DNA of 64,000 nucleotides from Bremerella volcania (GTDB lineage Bacteria > Planctomycetota > Planctomycetia > Pirellulales > Pirellulaceae), in assembly GCF_007748115.1 (NCBI RefSeq), contig NZ_CP036289.1, forward strand, positions 2,852,001 to 2,916,000. Reading direction: 5' to 3'. The position numbers and the translations under genes were made by a program. Shown here one piece after another: positions 8,684 to 17,432 of the stretch. Every line of letters starts with the position of its first letter. Position 1 is the first letter of the stretch. The notes below the pieces were generated by a model. That model saw only the letters and a program-made list of their open reading frames with translations. It did not search any database and was not told where the DNA came from.

Positions 8684-9823
8684 TTACCAAACGATTCCCG
8701 TCGAGATGGCGAAACCGACCAGGTCGAGCGAATCGGACGGAGCCAACGCGTTCATGGTCAACTCGCCGACATTGATTTCACCCACGGTCGAAGTGGCACC
8801 GGCCGCTGCTCCCAGCTCACCCCAGTGCTGATATTCAAAGGCCCCGCGAGCGAAGAAGCGGCCACCCATGCACTTCAGTGGCGTGCTCCACTGGGCACCT
8901 ACCTGGAACTCGGCGATGAACATCGTATCGCTGTCGCCAGCAAAGCCGCCGTTGGTTTGGTTGGCGTCGCCGCCTGGGCTGATCATTTGAGCGTGCGTCA
9001 AAGCACCGGCGTAGGTGTCGCCAAACAGGACCGAGCCGCGAGCGTTCCAGAACCACTGCAGTCCACAGCAGCAGTCCGCACAGCGGTAGCCCGACAGCGA
9101 GAACGTCAGGCCGTCTCCTTCAAAGTTGGAAATGCCCGAAGCGGTACCAGCGAAGATGTCGTTGCCGCCACCCAAGCCGCCTGGCCGGGCAATGTTGCCG
9201 TTGAATCCAATCGTTTCGTTCAAATCGCGCTGAGCGTGTCGATAGCCGAACGTGCCGACCATGTGCCAGTCGCCGATGCAAAACTCTTTGACCAGTTCCA
9301 GGTCGAGAGCGAACATTTCAAGGTTCGTGCCGGAGGCGAAGCCGAACGTGTCGCCGGTCAGGAAGTAAGGATCCGCGTAGTTCGAGCTGGTGTTCAGTTC
9401 CCAGTAGCGAAACTGCACGCCCCAGCCGTTGTCGCAGACGTAGCCAACCCACAGGCGCGGTGCCGGCACGATTCCGTCAATGCCGTGGGCATCGGTCGAA
9501 AAGCTATCGGTGATGGAAGTCGTTGTGTTGACGAAGGTCCAACTGGCCTGGTTGCCTCCCATCGGGGCCAGGAACGTGGCTTCCACGCCCATCCGCCAGC
9601 CGGCGCGGCAGTAACCGCAAGCCGGGCCGCATGCCGCACTGCCGGCGGTAGCCGGGTAATGCTCGGCGTTGGTCAGGTTGTCGAGCTTCTCGAACGACAT
9701 CGGTGCCATCACCGGGTCTTGAGCAAGATAAACCGGTCGGAAGATGTTATCCGTTTGGGCATACAGTGCGGACGTCGCCGTGAACCAGGCAAACATCGCA
9801 ACGAGCGTGTGACGCAATTTCAT
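8684..9823 (-). CDS. BBP7-family outer-membrane β-barrel protein
   Basis: The product is about 379 residues from the ATG at 9823 (AAAGGA ribosome site; signal peptide ends ALYAQ). A CGPACGYCRAGW cysteine cluster follows the signal peptide and GYRCADCCCGLQWF a second one, typical of planctomycete BBP7/Legionella-OMP-like proteins. The rest is amphipathic strand-like sequence ending GFAISTGIVW. It is first in the barrel-barrel-C39 operon, with 82 bp to the next gene. It probably sits in the outer membrane; cysteines may form disulfides. Confidence 0.8.
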   Translation of the reverse strand: MKLRHTLVAMFAWFTATSALYAQTDNIFRPVYLAQDPVMAPMSFEKLDNLTNAEHYPATAGSAACGPACGYCRAGWRMGVEATFLAPMGGNQASWTFVNTTTSITDSFSTDAHGIDGIVPAPRLWVGYVCDNGWGVQFRYWELNTSSNYADPYFLTGDTFGFASGTNLEMFALDLELVKEFCIGDWHMVGTFGYRHAQRDLNETIGFNGNIARPGGLGGGNDIFAGTASGISNFEGDGLTFSLSGYRCADCCCGLQWFWNARGSVLFGDTYAGALTHAQMISPGGDANQTNGGFAGDSDTMFIAEFQVGAQWSTPLKCMGGRFFARGAFEYQHWGELGAAAGATSTVGEINVGELTMNALAPSDSLDLVGFAISTGIVW

Positions 9824-10222
9824 TTCTGAATTCCTTTCAGCCACCGCCACAACCGGTGAGCTTTTCCATGCTCAAAAGGTAATGCTTCGTTAACTGGCTC
9901 GGGCTTTTACACGGACCAGCCGATTCGTTCCGTCTATGCGGTGCTAGCGTCGTGAAAGTGCTAGCGGGCATAACGCGTAGAATCATGTTCTCAGGCATCG
10001 TGCTTTTGAGGGGGCAGCGATCAACAGAATGTCGATCGCACCGACAACCGCTGCCACGCAACCAACCCCACCTTTCGGTACAGGCAGAACAACCCCGAAG
10101 GGCCAGCTGGTGGGGCTGATTGTTTACGAACGACGAAAGCACAAGCCCCGGCCCCGAAGGGAAGAGAGCCAGGGTGAAGGGCAAACCGGGTACCAACTTC
10201 TCAAATGCAAAAAGAGAAGACC

Positions 10223-10352
10223 AACCACGGATGACACGGATAAACACGGATAGAAGAGAAATGGTATGTGGGTGCCACTGCCGCCCCCGGCAGTGCGACG
10301 TTGGTACCCGTTCTCGATTCATTCCCATCCGTGATATCCGCGTAATCCGTGG
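10223..10352. repeat. inverted pair of CACGGAT-type repeats
   Basis: AACCACGGATGACACGGATA at 10223-10242 continues with AACACGGATA to 10252. An inverted version, CATCCGTGATATCCGCGTAA then TCCGTGGT, lies at 10326-10352. A third member overlaps the end of the sodium symporter gene at 56672-56693. Confidence 0.7.
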
Positions 10353-10476
10353 TCAAAAAAATTTTTCCCGCGCGCACTATCTCACTGAAGCGCTAGTCCT
10401 CTAAATTGCACGTACACCCGATGAAGCTATCTTGCTTCCGGGTGCCAAGCCCGCATCCGCGTGGGCACGCCCTCTC

Positions 10477-10602
10477 AGCCCCAACGGGGCGACAGAGAAT
10501 AGCCAGGGGCGTTAGCCCCTGGTAGGTGATCAGAAAAAACCAAGCCCTGAAAGGGCGACAGAACCTATGTGTCATTCATGATTCTGCCGCCCCGTTGGGG
10601 CT
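10477..10602. repeat. cluster of AGCCCTGAAAGGGC / AGCCCCAACGGGGC palindromes
   Basis: Three related units: AGCCCCAACGGGGCGACAGA (10478 on) with a downstream GCCAGGGGCGTTAGCCCCTGG hairpin segment, AGCCCTGAAAGGGCGACAGA (10543 on), and an inverted CTGCCGCCCCGTTGGGGCTC (10583-10602). The same family occurs at 1811-1859. Confidence 0.7.
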
Positions 10603-10686
10603 CGGAAGAACTCGAATCCAAGGGTGATACCAAACGTTCACCATTCGTTTTTCTCGTCCCTAACACCTTCAACACACTCAAACGTC

Positions 10687-11586
10687 ATGTCCCATCAACA
10701 CGCACCACAACCTGAAAAACATGGAGCGAACGCATCCGCGCACGCTCCGCAGGTTGCCGTGCGCGATGGGAACCGGCTTCTCTGCCCTTGCTGCGGAGAA
10801 GTGTTGATGGTCTTGCAGGAAGAGCCTGCCAACGAGTCGACTTCCAAGAAATTCTGGCCGCCGAAGATGGCCCCTCCGAAACGAACGCCTCGGCCGCAAT
10901 CGGCCACGCTCAACGAAATCATTCGGCGGCAAGAAGCCCAAGAAGAAGCCGCGTTTCAGGCCGCGATGAGGAAGGACGTTTCCCGCGACGAGCCGCCTGT
11001 TGAAGCGTTCGACCCCGATCGACCGCACTACCGGGCCGACAGCATCGTGGTCGAAATCGATCCGGAAATCAACGCCTACGAGTTCCCCGAAATCGATCCT
11101 CCCCTGGTCCCCAACGGCCTAACGCCCAAACGTTCGCGAAGTGATTCAGGCGAAAATCGAGAACCGCGCGAGCGCGACGCCGTGACGCGTTACGAGGAAC
11201 GAAAGCGTTACCGGCTACGGCAACCGCTGCGCGAACCCCTCACGTACGAAGCCGCACGGCTGTACGCGTGGATGTTCTACCGCATGAAAAAGCTCAACCT
11301 GCAGTTGATCGAGGAGATCACCGCGAAACAGGCCGAGATCGATGCGCTGGAAGAGGAACTCAACGCACCGGTGAAAGCGGCTTCGAGCGAAGAGCAACCG
11401 CCAAGCGAAACGCCGCCCCAAGTAGTCTCCCGAGCCGAAACCAAGCAGATCATCACGCCCACACGACGCAAACGCGTGCTTCGTGCGATCGAAAAGCAGG
11501 AAAAGCATGCCCACGAGGACGCGAGCATGGCGTCCAACAACGAAACACGACAAGTCGAAACGGCTAACGAACGCGGGCCGCCTTGA
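10687..11586 (+). CDS. hypothetical protein, charged, with one CPCCGE knuckle
   Basis: The product has 299 residues from the ATG at 10687 (an upstream in-frame ATG at 10624 lies in repeat-derived sequence). The N-terminal 60 residues contain LLCPCCGE, half of a zinc ribbon. The middle is Pro/Arg/Glu-rich and probably disordered. Around residues 200-230 is a helix-forming stretch (YEAARLYAWMFYRMKKLNLQ) followed by a coiled-coil-like segment (ITAKQAEIDALEEELNA). The C-terminus is basic then low-complexity. No enzyme motif is seen and the family is unknown. Convergent with the gene at 11765. Confidence 0.65.
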   Translation: MSHQHAPQPEKHGANASAHAPQVAVRDGNRLLCPCCGEVLMVLQEEPANESTSKKFWPPKMAPPKRTPRPQSATLNEIIRRQEAQEEAAFQAAMRKDVSRDEPPVEAFDPDRPHYRADSIVVEIDPEINAYEFPEIDPPLVPNGLTPKRSRSDSGENREPRERDAVTRYEERKRYRLRQPLREPLTYEAARLYAWMFYRMKKLNLQLIEEITAKQAEIDALEEELNAPVKAASSEEQPPSETPPQVVSRAETKQIITPTRRKRVLRAIEKQEKHAHEDASMASNNETRQVETANERGPP

Positions 11587-11701
11587 TTGTGATAGCCCCA
11601 AGGGGGCGGCGTAAGAAACTGCGCAAGATTCGTTCCGAGCTTATCGCGAACGTCGGCCGCGCATGCGCTTTCAGGCCGGCGGGGATAACCCCTCACCCTG
11701 G

Positions 11702-11724
11702 CCCTCTCCCCTCGGGGGAGAGGG
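11702..11724. terminator. GC hairpin between convergent genes
   Basis: CCCTCTCCCC-TCG-GGGGAGAGGG forms a perfect 10-bp stem. It is part of a CACCCTGGCCCTCTCCCC-type palindrome common in high-GC genomes. It lacks a T-run, so termination is only likely. Confidence 0.5.
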
Positions 11725-11764
11725 GGCGGAAGCGTGCGCGCTGATCGCATTATGCGTTAGTGCT

Positions 11765-12334
11765 TTATGCGTTTGGGCGAACGGTGAGGTAGCTGCCTAG
11801 GTTTTCGATGAACTCTTTCTCGTGGTGAAAGACTCGATCCATGAAGAAACGTTTTAGTCGCGTTTCTTCCCCCACGATTCGCCAGGTTCGGTTTTTGTTT
11901 TCGATGGTCAAACGGTCGTGTGGCCCCTGGAAGATGGCCGTGCGAACGAGGATGCTGGTCGCTGGATCGTCCGCGCTGGCGGGGACTCGTTGTTGTTTGA
12001 TTTCGATCAAAGAGAAATTTCGCTGAGCTGTTTGGTTCGCGACCTGAGAGATCCAGAACTTCTCAGGCGAATCGATCAGAAACGAACTGCCCAGGTCGCG
12101 CAGCCGATCCCGGTTTGCGTCATACTCGCCGGCCATGATCGCGTCGCGCGGGTCGAGGTTGGCCAACTCGATCATGGATGAGAGCTTGTCGAGCGATCCT
12201 TGCGCAGCGAAGACAATGCAGCGGGCAACGCGGCCGGTGTGCCGTGACTGCTTGAGCATATTTAAAACGTGAGCCTGATCTTCGGGGGTGAACTCCGATT
12301 GAATTCGTTCCGAAATATCAGGCTCCAGTGACAT
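11765..12334 (-). CDS. hypothetical protein downstream of rpoN
   Basis: The product has 189 residues. The ATG at 12334 follows GAGGA with 9-nt spacing. It is a soluble, mixed-charge protein with no signal peptide or membrane segment; residues 1-60 look helical and the C-terminal half has strand-rich sequence (DRLTIENKNRTWRIVGEETR). I do not recognise the family. It is 39 bp after rpoN and last in the dnaX-ybaB-recR-rpoN run, so it is likely co-transcribed. Confidence 0.75.
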   Translation of the reverse strand: MSLEPDISERIQSEFTPEDQAHVLNMLKQSRHTGRVARCIVFAAQGSLDKLSSMIELANLDPRDAIMAGEYDANRDRLRDLGSSFLIDSPEKFWISQVANQTAQRNFSLIEIKQQRVPASADDPATSILVRTAIFQGPHDRLTIENKNRTWRIVGEETRLKRFFMDRVFHHEKEFIENLGSYLTVRPNA

Positions 12335-12373
12335 GCGAGACGATCCTCACATTTCCCGCGAAGTGGTAACGTC

Positions 12374-13852
12374 TTACTTCTTCGACCAGTCGCGTCGTTG
12401 GCGCGAGCTGGGGATGCCCATTTTCTTGCGGTACTTGGTCACCGTACGGCGGGCAACGTTGAGGCCGTCGTCTTTGAGCTTTTTGACCAGGTCGTCGTCC
12501 GACAGCGGTTTGGCTTTGTCTTCGTTGTCAATGACTTCCTGCAGCCGCAGACGAATTTGATCCCAGGTCACTTCCTCGCCAGCTTCGTTCACCGTACCAC
12601 CGGCGAAGAACGCTTTGAGTGGGAAGATGCCTCGCGGGGTTTGGATGTACTTGTCGTCGACGGCCCGGCTGACGGTCGTCACGTGCACGCCGACCTGGTC
12701 GGCGATCTGTTGCATCTTCAGCGGCGTGATATGTTCCGGGCCGTTGTCGATGAAGTCCTTTTGATAATCGACGATTGCCTGGGCGACACGGCTGAGGGTA
12801 TTCTGGCGCTGGATGATGGCGTCGATCAGCCACTGGGCGGCGTTCAGCTTTCGCTTGATGAACTCTTTCTCTTCCCGCGTGGCGGTCGGGCTGGAAAGAC
12901 GTTCGCGATAGTAGTTGCTGATCCGCAGCTGAGGGATGTCGCGATCTTCGGCCTGCACGACGTAGCGGCCATCCTCGTCGATGTCGAGGATCAGGTCGGG
13001 AATGACGTTCGCGACGTGCGAGTCGTTGTAGATCGAGCCTGGTTTGGGGTCCAAGCGGCGCAGTTCGCTCCAGGCGGCCTGAATGCGTTCGATCGAGAAG
13101 CCGGTCGCCTTTTGGATTTGAGGAAGACGATTGTCGCGGAGGTCTTCCAGGTGGTTCATGATCAGCGTGCGAAGTTCGTCGTAGAACATCCGCGACGGAT
13201 CGATTTGCAGCAGCAAACACTCACGCAGATCGCGCGCCCCGACGCCAGCTGGATCGAGCGACTGAACGACGTGCAGAGCTTCCTGAGCGGTGTCCTTCAG
13301 TTCGTCGTCGGCATCGGCCGGCAGCAGGTCTTCCAGGTTGGTGGTGAGGTAGCCGTTGCTGTCGAGGGCCGAAATGATTCGCTCGGCCCATTCGCGAACC
13401 AGCGGTTCGATGGTCAGTTCGTAGAGTTGATGATCGAGATGGTCTTGCAGCGTTTCAGGACGCGATTGAACGTTGGCCAGAGCGTCCATGCGGCGCTCGG
13501 CGTCTTCTTCCATCTGGCCGGAAGAACGTTGCGGGCGCTCGTCGAAGGTATCGGGATACTGCTGGTCCATTTCCAACAGGCGTTCGAAGTCGTCGGCGTT
13601 GTCCTTGCCATCTTCGACAACGAATTCTTCTTCGGAATCGCTACGCGAATCGTATTCGTCTTGGGAGGAGTCTTCCGAGTCGCTTGCTTCTTGCTCTTGA
13701 ACTTCGAGCATTGGATTTTCGTTCATTTCCTGCTCGATCTTCTCTTGCAGGGCGAGAACGGGCAGTTGCAGAATTTCCATGGATTGAATCATCCGTGGGG
13801 CCAGAACTTGCTTCTGGACCATCTTCTGCTCGAGACCGAAGGACATTCTCAT
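12374..13852 (-). CDS. rpoN: RNA polymerase sigma-54 factor RpoN
   Basis: The product has 492 residues from the ATG at 13852 (homolog-like start MRMSFGLEQK; GGAA 8 nt upstream). An in-frame GTG at 13954 would add 34 residues. Region I is Gln/Leu-rich (LAPRMIQSMEILQLPVLALQ). Region II is a long acidic linker (around 55-120). The core-binding and helix-turn-helix regions follow, and the RpoN box ARRTVTKYRKK lies near the C-terminus. Sigma-54 directs -24/-12 promoters and needs AAA+ activators; none is encoded in this window. It follows recR by a short gap. Confidence 0.95.
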   Translation of the reverse strand: MRMSFGLEQKMVQKQVLAPRMIQSMEILQLPVLALQEKIEQEMNENPMLEVQEQEASDSEDSSQDEYDSRSDSEEEFVVEDGKDNADDFERLLEMDQQYPDTFDERPQRSSGQMEEDAERRMDALANVQSRPETLQDHLDHQLYELTIEPLVREWAERIISALDSNGYLTTNLEDLLPADADDELKDTAQEALHVVQSLDPAGVGARDLRECLLLQIDPSRMFYDELRTLIMNHLEDLRDNRLPQIQKATGFSIERIQAAWSELRRLDPKPGSIYNDSHVANVIPDLILDIDEDGRYVVQAEDRDIPQLRISNYYRERLSSPTATREEKEFIKRKLNAAQWLIDAIIQRQNTLSRVAQAIVDYQKDFIDNGPEHITPLKMQQIADQVGVHVTTVSRAVDDKYIQTPRGIFPLKAFFAGGTVNEAGEEVTWDQIRLRLQEVIDNEDKAKPLSDDDLVKKLKDDGLNVARRTVTKYRKKMGIPSSRQRRDWSKK

Positions 13853-13965
13853 GGGAATGATTCCGTAGCTGTTGGGAAGTGGTTGCTGGAAGAGAAGACT
13901 GCGGTCGTCAGCTTTCAGCGAAGTTGGGTGGGTTCGATTGTTGAGCGAACTCACCCGAGTTGTGG

Positions 13966-14565
13966 TTAAAGCGATTGCCGGCCTGTCATGGCGTCGGCAA
14001 GCACTTCCTTGTTGGCGAACTCGAGAACGCTACCGGCGGTAACGCCTCTAGCCAAACGAGTTAACTTGACCGGGAATTCGGCCAGCAGGCTGGAAATGTG
14101 CAGCGCCGTGCCGTCTCCTTCGGTGGTAGGATTGGTGGCCATGATCACTTCGCGAATGTCTCCTTGGGAGACGCGCGAGACCAAGGCATCAATCGTTAAT
14201 TGGTCCGGGCCGATGCCTTCCAGCGGAGCGATCCGCCCCAAGAGGACATGGTAGAGGCCTGGGAACACGCCGGACTGCTCGAGCGCGATCAAGTCGCGTG
14301 GTTGTTCAACCACGCACAGGATCGAAGCGTCGCGCTGAGGATCTTTGCAGATGCTGCACAGGTCCCCTTCCGACAGGTTGAAGCATCGGCTGCAGTAGCG
14401 GACGTTTTCTTTCACGTCGCGGATCGCGTCTGCCAGGCCGAGGGCTTCTTCTTTGTTCACGCGAAGGAGGTGATAGGCAACGCGCTCGGCACTTTTCCGG
14501 CCGATGCCAGGCAGCTTGGAAAGCTGGTCGATCAATCGAACCACCGATTCAGTCAGCTGCGCCAT
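13966..14565 (-). CDS. recR: recombination mediator protein RecR
   Basis: The product has 199 residues, normal for RecR. An HhH-type N-terminus (LSKLPGIGRKSAERVAYHLL), a four-Cys zinc finger (C..C…C..C in CSRCFNLSEGDLCSICKD) and a Toprim domain (LCVVEQPRDLIALEQSG…YHVLLGRIAPLEGIGP) are all present. RecR works with RecO/RecF in gap repair and RecA loading. AAGGAG lies 9 nt before the ATG. It sits between ybaB and rpoN; dnaX-ybaB-recR is a widely conserved order. Confidence 0.97.
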   Translation of the reverse strand: MAQLTESVVRLIDQLSKLPGIGRKSAERVAYHLLRVNKEEALGLADAIRDVKENVRYCSRCFNLSEGDLCSICKDPQRDASILCVVEQPRDLIALEQSGVFPGLYHVLLGRIAPLEGIGPDQLTIDALVSRVSQGDIREVIMATNPTTEGDGTALHISSLLAEFPVKLTRLARGVTAGSVLEFANKEVLADAMTGRQSL

Positions 14566-14616
14566 TCACCCCGCTCCTTCTTGTTTGTTGTTGTGTTCGC
14601 TTTCCGAAAGCAAACC

Positions 14617-14964
14617 TTATTGACCGAACTGGGCCAGGGCCTGGTCCAGGCCAGGTACGTTCAGTCCACTGGTAACTGATTGCATCATCTCTTGGTGCAG
14701 CTCTTTGCCTTTGGCCTGGGCGTCGTTGACGGCCTGAGGAATGAGTTCCTCAATCAGGTCCTTATCGCCATCGGCGATCAGTTTCGGGTCGATGGTAATG
14801 CTGACCAATTGGCCGTGTCCCGTGCAGATCGCTTCGACCAGGCCGGCACCGGCGGTGCCCTTCACACGCTTGTTGCGAAGTTCTTCCTGCATGGCTTTCA
14901 TATCCTGACCCACTTGCTGGGCCTGCTGCATCATGCTGGCGATATTGCCAAGGTTCTTGAACAC
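14617..14964 (-). CDS. ybaB: YbaB/EbfC nucleoid-associated protein
   Basis: The product has 115 residues. The GTG at 14964 is preceded by a near-perfect AAGGAGG with 7-nt spacing, which decides the start over an upstream in-frame ATG at 15024. The sequence VFKNLGNIASMMQQAQQVGQ and the middle segment KGTAGAGLVEAICTGHGQL are family-typical. It forms small DNA-binding dimers with a helix-strand-helix fold. It sits between dnaX and recR. Confidence 0.95.
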   Translation of the reverse strand: MFKNLGNIASMMQQAQQVGQDMKAMQEELRNKRVKGTAGAGLVEAICTGHGQLVSITIDPKLIADGDKDLIEELIPQAVNDAQAKGKELHQEMMQSVTSGLNVPGLDQALAQFGQ

Positions 14965-15094
14965 GGATGTCCTCCTTCTCAGTGAAACACTTTTGTGCAT
15001 GCCCACGGCATGACTACCGCGCAAAGTTTAGCTCAGCCATCGGCCGAAACTTCACGTACGTGCGAAAAGCGTGCCAAGTTCTGCAGAAATTTGA

Positions 15095-16867
15095 TCAGGC
15101 TTCCGAATCGCGGACCCCGGTCACTTCCGCATCGAACAGATCCATCGCCTTTTGGACGAACGGTTCCTGCTCGGCCAGTAGTCGAGCTTTCAGACGACCC
15201 TCTTGAGCCGATCGCTCGGGAGACATATGCGGTTCGGCTTTTCGACCGGCATTGGGGTCTTCCAATACCCGAAAATCGATCGCGTAACTGTCTCCGCACA
15301 TCTCACGGAAGGCCTTTTCCAGCACTTCCTGGCTTCTGGGCCGTTGTAAAGCTTCGACAGCCGAATTATACGTCGAGAAAAAATCAACGACTAGCCGATT
15401 TGGCCCAGAAATTGCTACTGCGTGCCCCTGACGCGCGTAATCACCGATAAGGCCGGGCAAATCTTCCACAATCTTTTTCCAGATCGAGAAGGCATTTTTC
15501 TCGGTAATCACCAGTTTGGGGGCCTCTGGGGGGGCCTTATCAACCTGCGGAGCCGGCCCCGCTGGTGGCTCGACGGCCACGGCCGGTGCCGCTGGTTCCG
15601 CCACGCGCATCGGGATCGTATCGGGTACCGGCGGCGGTTCTACGGGGCGTTCAATCGTTTTTTTTTGCGGCGCCGCCGGTCGGACGGTAGCTGGGGCCGA
15701 CTTCGCAGGGAGGCCACCTTCTTTCAGCGTCGCGATCAAAGAACCGAGGCTTTCCAGATCGTCCAGTTGGCAAATGCGAATCACGGCCGCTTCGGCCAGA
15801 ACCTGACCGTACGTGCTACGGTGCAGGCGAACCAAGGTCTCGTCCAGGCATTGAACCGCGGCCAATAGCTTCGCGACGCCAGCCTGCGTGGCCAGGGCTT
15901 TCGCCTCATCGACTGCCCCAGGTGAGATCGATTGCAACAGATCCGCCGAACCGCCAGAGCCGAGCACCATCAGGTCGCGGAATAGTCGCAGCAGCTGCTC
16001 GAGCAGTTGGCCTGGGTCGACCCCTTCGGTAAAGACCGCGTGCACCGTTTGTAGTGCGCCGGCCGCGTCGGACGAAAGGACCTGTCCAGCCAGGTCGACG
16101 ATCTGCTGATTGTCGGCGGTGCCCAACAGGCGATGGACCGATTCGACGGTAATCTCTGAATCGCCGAACGCCAGGATCTGTTCCAGCAGCGACTGGCTAT
16201 CGCGCATCGAGCCGTTCGCCCGGCGGGCAATCAGCTTGAGCGCTTCGTCATCGGCCGGTACCTGTTCGGTATCCACAATGTGCCGCAGCCGCCCGACGAT
16301 GTCTTCCGGCAGAATGCCGCCGAAATCGAACCGTTGGCAGCGCGACAGAACGGTGATCGGAATCCGCTCGGGGTCGGTTGTGCAGAAGATGAACTTGGCG
16401 TGGTCTGGCGGTTCTTCCAAGGTTTTCAGCAGCGCGTTGAACGCTTCCTTGGTGAACATGTGCACTTCGTCGATGATGTAAATCTTGAAGCGGGCACGGC
16501 TTGGGCGGACGTTGATGTTGGCCCGCAGCTGGCGGATTTCCTCGATGCCGCGGTTCGATGCACCGTCGATTTCGAGCACGTCGACGTCTTCGCCGGCGGT
16601 CACGCTCTCGCAGATCTCGCACTGGTTGCATGGCGTGGCGGTCGGGCCCTTCACGCAGTTAAGCGCCTTGGCGAAGATTCGCGCCGACGACGTCTTGCCA
16701 ACCCCGCGAGCCCCGGTGAACAGGTAGGCGTGCCCTACCCTGTTTCGCGAAATGGCATTGCCTAGCGCCGTGGCAACACGCTGCTGGCCGACCAATTCGC
16801 CGAACGACTGGGGCCGGTAACGCCTGGCAACGACCAGGTAGTCGGGAGAACTATTTTGCTCAGCCAC
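15095..16867 (-). CDS. dnaX: DNA polymerase III subunit gamma/tau
   Basis: The product is about 590 residues from a GTG at 16867 (GAGAGGG just upstream; an in-frame TTG at 16879 is the alternative). Clamp-loader AAA+ ATPase: Walker A GARGVGKTS, zinc module CNQCEIC, Walker B IYIIDEVHMF, LLKTLEEPP, and arginine-finger motif SRCQRF. Residues 400-470 are a Pro/Ala-rich linker and the C-terminus a tau-like domain. It loads β-clamps and couples replicase to helicase. No obvious programmed frameshift site was identified. Two SRP RNA genes lie upstream on the same strand. Confidence 0.95.
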   Translation of the reverse strand: MAEQNSSPDYLVVARRYRPQSFGELVGQQRVATALGNAISRNRVGHAYLFTGARGVGKTSSARIFAKALNCVKGPTATPCNQCEICESVTAGEDVDVLEIDGASNRGIEEIRQLRANINVRPSRARFKIYIIDEVHMFTKEAFNALLKTLEEPPDHAKFIFCTTDPERIPITVLSRCQRFDFGGILPEDIVGRLRHIVDTEQVPADDEALKLIARRANGSMRDSQSLLEQILAFGDSEITVESVHRLLGTADNQQIVDLAGQVLSSDAAGALQTVHAVFTEGVDPGQLLEQLLRLFRDLMVLGSGGSADLLQSISPGAVDEAKALATQAGVAKLLAAVQCLDETLVRLHRSTYGQVLAEAAVIRICQLDDLESLGSLIATLKEGGLPAKSAPATVRPAAPQKKTIERPVEPPPVPDTIPMRVAEPAAPAVAVEPPAGPAPQVDKAPPEAPKLVITEKNAFSIWKKIVEDLPGLIGDYARQGHAVAISGPNRLVVDFFSTYNSAVEALQRPRSQEVLEKAFREMCGDSYAIDFRVLEDPNAGRKAEPHMSPERSAQEGRLKARLLAEQEPFVQKAMDLFDAEVTGVRDSEA

Positions 16868-17035
16868 GATCCCTCTCAACCGGCTAAGGACTTTACGCGA
16901 GACGCCGAGCCGAAGACCTCGGTCTCGTCAGATCAACGATCGCCCGAACTCTAGGGCAACGATGCAGTTTGACGCACAACTGGCGGCAAATCAACCGTCC
17001 CAACGGCACGGCATAGGTGGGGAAATCATCTGTTG

Positions 17036-17130
17036 CTGTGTGCCACTGGCCTCTGGGTGAGTGCGAAACAAGTACCATTTGCTACGCTATTCAGTTGCAA
17101 AGACACTGGCAGGATGCCAGTGGCACACAG
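17036..17130. repeat. perfect 15-bp inverted repeat, CTGTGTGCCACTGGC
   Basis: CTGTGTGCCACTGGC at 17036-17050 and its exact reverse complement at 17116-17130 flank 65 bp. Related palindromes occur at 18404-18433 and 21084-21110. Confidence 0.75.
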
Positions 17131-17147
17131 AAATGAGCAACAAAAAA

Positions 17148-17256
17148 GACTGCCCTGGAGGAACCCCCGCACAAAGGTTGCAAAGTTTTGGCTGCTCCAG
17201 TTAAGGCCTGACCAGATAACCAAACTTCCCATCGCGGGGATTGCTCGAAAGCAGTC
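17148..17256 (-). ncRNA. ffs: signal recognition particle RNA (copy A)
   Basis: The transcript reads from 17256 down to 17148, about 109 nt. The conserved domain IV is present: GGTCAGG-CCT-TAAC-TGG-AGCAGCC, the two sides of the asymmetric Ffh-binding loop around a UAAC (URRC-class) tetraloop. Outer helices pair CCCCGC with GCGGGG and GACTGC with GCAGTC. A run of six T follows the 3' end (17142-17147), giving a terminator. It shares a 27-nt core with copy B just upstream. The RNA forms the SRP with Ffh for co-translational membrane targeting. Lies upstream of dnaX. Confidence 0.9.
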
Positions 17257-17282
17257 TTTTGAGTTATTCGTTCTTTCCCCAA

Positions 17283-17387
17283 CTATCTTGGAGTGACCCT
17301 CGCACAAGAGTCCTCCAGGTGTGGCTGCTCCAGTTAAGGCCTGACCAGGTTGCTAGATTTCCCCTTGCGAGGGTCGCTCTAAGACAG
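17283..17387 (-). ncRNA. ffs: signal recognition particle RNA (copy B)
   Basis: The transcript reads from 17387 to 17283, about 105 nt. It has the same domain IV core as copy A with the UAAC tetraloop. Different outer helices pair by compensatory changes (GACCCTCGC with GCGAGGGTC; CTGTCTTAGAG with CTCCAAGATAG), which supports function. No T-run follows, and copy A begins 26 bp downstream, so the two may be made as one transcript and processed. A good promoter lies just upstream. Confidence 0.88.
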
Positions 17388-17403
17388 TCAGGGAAAACGA
17401 GTT

Positions 17404-17432
17404 ATGCTACCGGGTAGGTGTTCTCTTGTCAA
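17404..17432 (-). promoter_or_regulatory. sigma-70-type promoter for the SRP RNA genes
   Basis: On the minus strand TTGACA (17432-17427) is followed by a 17-bp spacer and TAGCAT (17409-17404). The predicted start is a few bases upstream of the first SRP RNA. Confidence 0.75.

Larger units (their letters stand above)
9824..10686. other. repeat-rich intergenic region, no supported gene
   Basis: About 860 bp hold two repeat families (10223-10352 and 10477-10602, listed separately). Open frames here encode only translated repeat (for example a run reading SVFIRVIRG) and no convincing protein. Confidence 0.6.

Noticed and set aside
8825-9829. 334-codon plus-strand frame
   Set aside because: Antisense to the BBP7-like gene, no ribosome site and no recognisable protein features.
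9837-10328. 163-codon minus-strand frame
   Set aside because: Much of it is translated dispersed repeat (SVFIRVIRG).
12398-13969. 523-codon plus-strand frame
   Set aside because: Antisense shadow of rpoN; the rpoN protein has all family motifs.
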